Shown one piece after another: positions 36,983-64,000 of a stretch of 64,000 nucleotides of DNA. The position numbers and the translations under genes are program-made. Source of the DNA: Ectocarpus siliculosus (taxonomy: Eukaryota > Sar > Phaeophyceae > Ectocarpales > Ectocarpaceae); contig FN649736.1 of the NCBI GenBank assembly GCA_000310025.1, positions 95,456 to 159,455 on the forward strand. The letters are read 5' to 3'. Positions within the stretch are counted from its first letter, which is position 1. Every line of letters begins with the position of its first letter. The notes under the pieces were generated by a model. The model searched no databases. It worked only from the letters and a program-made list of their open reading frames with translations, and was not told where the DNA came from.

Positions 36983-39900
36983 TCAGCTCTCCATCTCGGG
37001 CATTGGAAGGCCCCGAACGAGCCTGTCGAGGGCAGCCTCGGCCACCTCGGCGAGGTCCGTCTTCCCCTTGGCCGTCAAAACCCGAGAGAAAACCAGCATC
37101 TTTTCCTTCGCCTGGGCTCCTCGCGCTCGCTCGATGGTGCGCACCTGTCCCACCCCGCGTGTGCGCGCACATAAATAGGGATGTGCCATGAAATAAGTCG
37201 TCGTCCTAGCAGTGCGCGCACGGGGCGGTGCCATGAAATAATTCGCTGTCGTAGCAGCCGGCCTCACTAGCAGCGCACAACACCGGTATATGCTCGTGGC
37301 GTGGATGAAGACAACCAACCCAGAACACCGGAGAGTAATAGTGGGCCGAAGGGTACAGCCCCGGACCGCAAATAGGTATGGGGGCTTTGTCAATAACGGC
37401 CGGCCTCGCTAGCAAAGCACAACACCAGTATGTGGTCGTGGCGTGGATGAAAACAGCCAACCCAGAACACAGGAGAGTAATAGTGGGTCGAAGGATATAA
37501 CCCCGGACCGCAAATGGGTACAGGGGCTTTGTCAATAACGGCCGGCCTCGCTAGCAAAGCACAACACCGGGATGTGGTCGTGGCGTGGGTGAAGAAAACC
37601 AACCCCGAACACCGGGGAGTAGTAGTGGGTAGAAGGATGGGGGAGTTGTCAATACTCAGTTCCTGGGCCGCACTGGTGCGACTAGCGAATGAGGGGAAAG
37701 GTAGTTTGGAAAGCAGCAATGTGGGAACGGTTCGATGGAAACAAGATGTGGACAAACCTACCAACTGCAGATTGAGAACACGATTCGTCATAAACGTATC
37801 CCCCCACTTCGCCAGCCATCACCGGCGTCCACACACGTGCATGCGTGTGCTGCCGTGGACCGCTGCTGTGCACAAACGTACCCTTCGTGCGAGGCTGACA
37901 TCGGACATCGTCCGCACGCGGTGAAGGCAGTGGTTGTAACTCGCTGTACCCGCCTTGGCTTCATCTCTGGCATCGATGTGACCTTTCAACACCTGCACAA
38001 ACAACCGTGTCCGTGGGCGTTAAAAAAAATTGTTACCTCGAGGTTACAATTGGTCCGCAGCAATAGTCAGTGCACCTCGCCGAGTCTGAAGGCGATAGAA
38101 GGGTTCACCAACCACACACGAGCCTCCTTCTGCAGCCCAGTGGAGTGCATGCGGGGCGTGATTTTTCCCTCTCGTCTCTGACGTCGACCTTGAACAACCT
38201 CACCTCCATCCTCTCTTCGGCTTCTTCTGGATCCAGCTCCGGCCCGTAGTCGTGTCGAAACGACGAAGGTGCTCCTCCTGACGATAGAGAGCAGTACAGG
38301 CATGGGGGGGACAGTGTACACGACTAGAAGATATACCGTCTGGTTGAGACCATGCGAGAAAGCCGACACAGAGAGACTTCGGGCTGTGTTTACCCTTCGT
38401 GTGCAGAACAGGAAGGGCTACACACCACACAGCACCGCGAATCTGCATTAAAAAAAATCGTTTTTGTGCTTCGCCTCAGTTACGCGTTAATCCATGTTTT
38501 GCGACATGTTTCCGAAATGACACGTACTATCATTCAAGCTGGTGATCAGAAAATAACTTCTAACCGCAACGACGTGAAACCAGGACCGCACCCCCGTCTG
38601 GCCGACTCGCTTCGCACGTCCGGTCGTGCCAAAAATTTCTCCCCAATACTTCGTAGTTGGAGTGGAAAGGGTGGAGCCGATATAGGATGGCCCAAAGACG
38701 CCAACCGTCAGTACCGTAAAACTCGCGGGGCAGGTACTACGGTCCGGTGGTCCGTGCCATCTACAGTAGTACCTTGACCCGGTTGCGCTTGCGAGCGCTT
38801 TCCGGCTTCGGTTAACTTACGTGAAACCATCCCCGAGTCCTCAATGTAATTCAGGGTGTACACCCTGCACGTGTCCATGCCCGACTTCATTTCACCTCCC
38901 CTCCCTCTGGATAACCAGATCCGAAATCTCTCCTCCGGCTGTCAGTACTGGGGCAGCTCCTATGCGTAGCGAATGCGACGACCCCCGCTTGGGATCCCTC
39001 CCCGCTCTCTCGGCAATCTGGCGAACGGCCCTGTTGAAGCCGCTTGCCGATATTTCCACACATCAACCGAATCCCCGACCCTAAACGATAAATGGTCATT
39101 CATTCACATTGTGTTGCCAGTAGAACTGCCCCCCCCCCCCCCCCCCACATGGCTCTTTCCCTACCCGGCTTGGTAGTTGCACCCGCAAGGCTGGAGGTCC
39201 AAGTGCCAGGTAATGCCACCAATTCTTCGGGATCCGCCGCTTGGCTTCTTAGTCGCTTCGACGTTCGAGACGGTGCCGTTCTCGAGGCTGGGTCCCGTGG
39301 TCGCTTCGAGGGCGAGCGCTTCTTCGTCGCCGCTGCCGCTGTGGAAGGCGCTGTCTGTCCTTGCCGTTGAGGGCGAGGCGTGATTTTTGAGACCAAGTCA
39401 ACAAATATTTGCAATCAGCATGGAAACATTGGGTGCGATTTCTGCGACTGGAGAGAGACGGTAAAAACACTTTGAGGTGTCTCGAGTGTCAAGTGCCACG
39501 TCTCGCAAAGAAGCACACCAAGGCGATATCGGCGCCCGAGGACAGAGTATCGCAACCACAGCAGTGGGCAGCAGACGGTCGAAAAATCGCATCGCCGCAA
39601 GGAACTAAGGAAATTTGCTTGTGACACCGGGACTACTGTCGGCTACGAATTCGCGAATGTTGCCCTCGCCCCGCCCTGCCCACCCAGAGGATCCATAATT
39701 TGGTAGGCAGTAAAACGTAAAAACGCGTCCAATTGATAAAAACTGCCTGTTGTTTTCGTTTGGTTCGCAGGAGCCTTGGTCGTCCACTCTTCCTCACCTA
39801 GGGGTATGATGCGGTACAGCAGCGTGGTGATGCCGTTCAGGACAGGTGGCATCCCACTGGCAATGCGGAGGGTCTGCCTGTGCATCCATTGGAGATGCAA

Positions 39901-40231
39901 CAGCATTCTCATTGGAGATGCAACAGCATTCTTCAATGGAATGTCTACACGCTGTATCAACCATTTGGGCCGAGTATCCTGCACATCTGCAGTGCCGTGA
40001 GAGATGCTCTGCAAGAGTGTGCTCCGTGTACTCCTAATACTCACACTTCCAATACACAGCTGCCCACGCACCTACCTTTAGCGCACTGATGGACAACGTT
40101 GCCATAAACGCCTCATTCCGTTTGATTCGAGCTAGTCGAGCGAGCTCGTAATCGGAGACTTCAGCTTCGCCCTCCTTTGCCGTTGCATGATCTTGTTGCG
40201 GGCCGGGCCTTTTCGTCTTTCCACGCGCCAT
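36983..40231 (-). CDS. Basic 193-aa hypothetical protein, four exons
   Basis: Exons on the minus strand: 40231-40076, 39354-39165, 38277-38204, 37144-36983. They total 582 nt; every join keeps phase (0, 1, 0) and uses GT-AG. Exon 1 begins MARGKTKRPGPQQD and contains YELARLARIKRNEAFM, a motif type common at the N-terminus of chromatin-associated proteins. Exon 2 is strongly basic (KKRSPSKRPRD, RTSKRLRSQ), probably a nuclear localisation or DNA-contact segment. Exon 3 reads RHDYGPELDPEEAEERME. Exon 4 is a helical C-terminus ending in LPMPEMES. I cannot assign a family; WD repeats expected of a WDR76/CMR1 protein are absent. A nuclear role is inference. It is divergent from the kinesin gene. Confidence 0.6.
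37257..37640 (+). repeat. 142-bp tandem repeat, 2.7 copies
   Basis: Units start at 37257, 37399 and 37541 with GCCGGCCTCGCTAGC and run through CACAACACC, a GTGGCGTGGATGAA block and a GACCGCAAAT block. The array lies in intron 3 of the minus-strand 193-aa gene. Minus-strand frames are open across it, but they are repeat translations and not treated as coding. Confidence 0.85.
39887..39932 (+). repeat. 23-bp perfect tandem duplication
   Basis: Two perfect copies of a 23-base unit starting CATTGGAGATGCAACAGCAT, in intron 1 of the minus-strand gene. Being perfect, it is probably young. Confidence 0.85.
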
Positions 40232-40637
40232 GTGGTGTGGGCGAGGCTAGCACAGCAGTGGAGCAAAAGAGGAGTAGAGATGTGGGCCGGGTGTGTGCTC
40301 AGAGTTGCCCAGTGTGCGGTTCAAAATTAAATCGGGGGTCACGCAACTTGGAATGGCACAGTATGTCCTTTCCCTCGCTCTGCCCCCCCCCGTCACCCTC
40401 ACCGCACGCAAAAGACCAGTACACCAGATTCTTGGGACACTGCACTAGTAGCGTTGCCTATGACAGCTGATAGAGGCAGAGATACACTGCGAGCGTTTAT
40501 CTAGAGCGTGAGGGAAGGGCGACCAGCTGCGGCATCGGCGTGCGAGGGGGAAGGAGAAGACTAAGACTGCTGTGGCTCAAGAAAATTCGCCGAGATTTTG
40601 CGTACCTCGCCAAGGCTAGCCTGTCGAGAGGGGGGCA
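40232..40637. promoter_or_regulatory. Shared upstream region of two divergent genes
   Basis: Only 406 bp separate the start codons of the minus-strand 193-aa gene and the NudE-kinesin gene, so both promoters and 5' leaders must fit here, probably as a bidirectional promoter. No TATA box at a useful distance is evident. That it acts as a promoter is inferred from position. Confidence 0.45.
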
Positions 40638-62180
<21,543 letters not shown>

Positions 62181-63621
62181 GCGCTGTTTTTGCCTCCCTG
62201 CTGGGTTAATACATGTGAGCCCGACGGTGCCTTAGCTGTCGCTGGGTCGCACGCGTGTTGTGCGCTTTGTTTCGGCGGCACCAGTTGGGGGCTGACGCAA
62301 ACAGGTGGGGGCGAACCCAAGCATTTGCCATGGCGGCGTGTGGTCATAGAACGTCGCATACCTACGAAGTTGAGACGCTGAGGATCTAACTCGTGGCTGC
62401 TCGCACAGTACCAAGCGCCACCACCTTGAGGTGTCCGGCGAGTTGCATGAAGGGTAACGGGCACCCCGCGATTTTTTTGTTGGAACTCTTGTGCCTTCCT
62501 GAGCCCATTTCCTTGCAGGTAGGTGCATGGCAGCTTGTAAGTGCCCCTGTTCGTTCCTTCCTGAGTCCATTTCCATAGAAAGCATTTTGCAACATCCCGT
62601 CCCGTAGATTTCTGATCTGTTTAAGAGTACGTGGTTTGATCTTCTCCTTTTCTACAAGAGGCATTTCATCACCATTCGTGACTATCACCAAAAGCCATGG
62701 AGCAAGGAAAGAAGCGGTGGCCTGGTGTACCTTACCCGTGGGGCTTGTTTGCGGCGCCGTTGCCAACCGAAGGCAATCTCCCGGTCGGGTTGAGTCATTT
62801 TGAGCTACAGTGTAGGGACAGGGGGTTAAGAGTGGACGGGGCCGTCTGTTCGGGTGTAGTTTCGGTTAGTGGGCCGATCCCCTATTTGACGTCGTTTTCT
62901 GTTGTGGTTCATGTCTATCCGCCCTACCAGGCTGGATAGGAACTTGCGTGGCATGGGTTTCGACGACATGCGCGTTCGACGCACATCCCTGTGGAAGGGA
63001 TATATTTCGAACCTTTTTTTGCAAGTCTGCGGAAGTAGCCAGGGTAGCTTGTACGCTTGTGCCTCGCGATTTTTTGTTGCTGTTGTGGGGAGTTGGTCGG
63101 TTGCAGATCCCAGGCCTTGCCACGCTAAAACATGTCCCTTCCTGCGTGGATTGTTGGCTTGTTTTGAACTGCTTGGGGCAGGCAACCGCATTTCGTATTT
63201 AATTCCGTTCCCGTTGCGATCGGTGTGTGATGCTGTGGTATAACAGGGAACAGGGATCGTTCGATTCTGCTTAGCTTCAAGGCTGGAGTGCTTGGGTTTG
63301 CCGTATGTTTTGACACTGCCTGTAATTGTGTCCACGATTGCTGTGTCCACAAAGTTGTGCTTGAGCTGTGATTGTGCTACACGCACACATTTGCTCTTGG
63401 TGTTCTGTGGTATCCTTTGATGTCGGGGGTGCAAGTTTTGCTCTCAGCACGCAATAGGGCTATGGCCCGTACATACACAAGCTGTAGACGTGTGCTGGTA
63501 TTTTAGTTGTTAAAGGTAGGATGGTTTGCTTTGTAGGTAGACAGGTGTGCTTTTTGACGTATTTTTTGGTATCCGAGGATAACATAGCGACCGATGGGCT
63601 GCGGTCTAATGTCGGTTTTTG
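62181..63621. other. Downstream flank of the kinesin gene
   Basis: Mixed-composition sequence with T-rich stretches and no exon I can support on either strand. It probably includes the kinesin 3' untranslated region. No recognised repeat. Confidence 0.4.
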
Positions 63622-64000
63622 GTTGATGTGACTGAAGAATCCCGACTTCGACGTCGTCGCGCGGAAGACTTGAAGGCATGTTCCCGGGAGGAATTTTGCC
63701 CTATGTTGGTAGAAAATGCAACCGACGATAAACTAATGCAAAAATACATTGTAAATAATACTCCGTACTACATAACATTTGCTTTTCGCGGCGAATCCGG
63801 ATTGGTGAGCCCTTGCGTTTCAGTCTGATGAGCCCGAGATTCGATCTTCCGTGCATTTCATCCGAAGGCTTGGGTTAGCAGATGTACGTGCGCAGCACCA
63901 AACTCAACACGTCAAGCGTTTGGGCAACTTTTGCTTCGTTGCCCGACAAGGGGTGTGCGCGCAGTTTAACGCCTCCCTGGAGCGCCAAAGAGGCATCGAG
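63622..64000 (+). CDS. Unidentified coding-like frames running off the window
   Basis: From 63622 an open frame reads VDVTEESRLRRRRAEDLK and on to NNTPYYITFAFRGESGL. From 63824 a second frame, shifted by one, is open to the window end (SDEPEIRSSVHFIRRLGLAD, ...). They are separated by exactly 19 bases, GTGAGCCCTTGCGTTTCAG (63805-63823), which look like a donor and an acceptor. That is very short for an intron, so a frameshifted or chance frame is equally possible. No start codon or family is recognised, and the DNA is more A/T-rich than the exons elsewhere in the window. Confidence 0.25.

Noticed and set aside
37206-37791. Minus-strand Cys-rich frames of 109-133 codons
   Set aside because: They are translations of the 142-bp tandem repeat, with the same peptide recurring per unit.
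36983-40231. WDR76/CMR1-type WD-repeat protein
   Set aside because: The N-terminal YELARLARIKRNEAF motif and basic patch suggested it, but no WD repeats follow and the protein ends after 193 residues.

Overview
The window is nuclear DNA of an intron-rich eukaryote. Long genes are split into many short, GC-rich exons (typically 50-250 bp) with GT-AG introns of several hundred bases, and the introns are full of microsatellites, minisatellites and short transposons. Together with a flagellum-type CCDC17-like gene, a kinesin and a short TTAGGG array, this fits a flagellate stramenopile. A brown alga of the Ectocarpus kind is my best guess, but that is inference, not shown by any marker gene.

Layout. 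(1) 1-7249: no gene recognised; a repeat-rich stretch with a palindromic MITE, a tRNA-related retroposon, a CAA-tailed repeat family and a poly(A)-ended repeat. (2) 7250-10042: a whole pogo/Tigger-like DNA transposon with perfect terminal repeats and TA target duplication, whose two-exon gene has lost most of the DDE catalytic core. (3) 10342-10768, minus strand: a small two-exon hypothetical gene. (4) 12319-35985, plus strand: a gene of about 35 exons encoding a CCDC17-like protein of about 1,870 aa, with an N-terminal coiled coil and three related C2-like modules. Intron 27 holds a 1.35-kb fold-back element with 490-bp arms. (5) 36983-40231, minus strand: a four-exon gene for a basic 193-aa protein of unknown function, convergent with (4). 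(6) 40638-62180, plus strand: a 24-exon gene for a kinesin of about 1,738 aa, divergent from (5) across a 406-bp gap. Its first 160-odd residues match the NudE/NUDEL LIS1-binding coiled coil. A kinesin-14-type neck and a full motor domain follow in mid-protein, then a Ser/Gly/Ala-rich basic tail. (7) 62181-64000: probable 3' flank and an unidentified open reading frame running off the window.

The most striking item is the NudE-kinesin-14 fusion. If real, it would tie a LIS1/dynein-regulator adaptor to a minus-end-directed kinesin in one polypeptide. The fusion depends on a GC-AG intron (45127-45487); reading past that donor ends the protein as a stand-alone NudE-like product. The CCDC17-like neighbour and the kinesin both point to microtubule or flagellar biology, but nothing in the sequence shows they are functionally linked.

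Exon models were built by hand from reading frame, splice consensus and phase. All joins in the kinesin, the 193-aa gene and the 109-aa gene are phase-consistent. One join in the CCDC17-like gene (between 23628 and 24211) is not, so an exon or boundary there is wrong. I recognised no retrovirus-, LTR- or virus-derived element.
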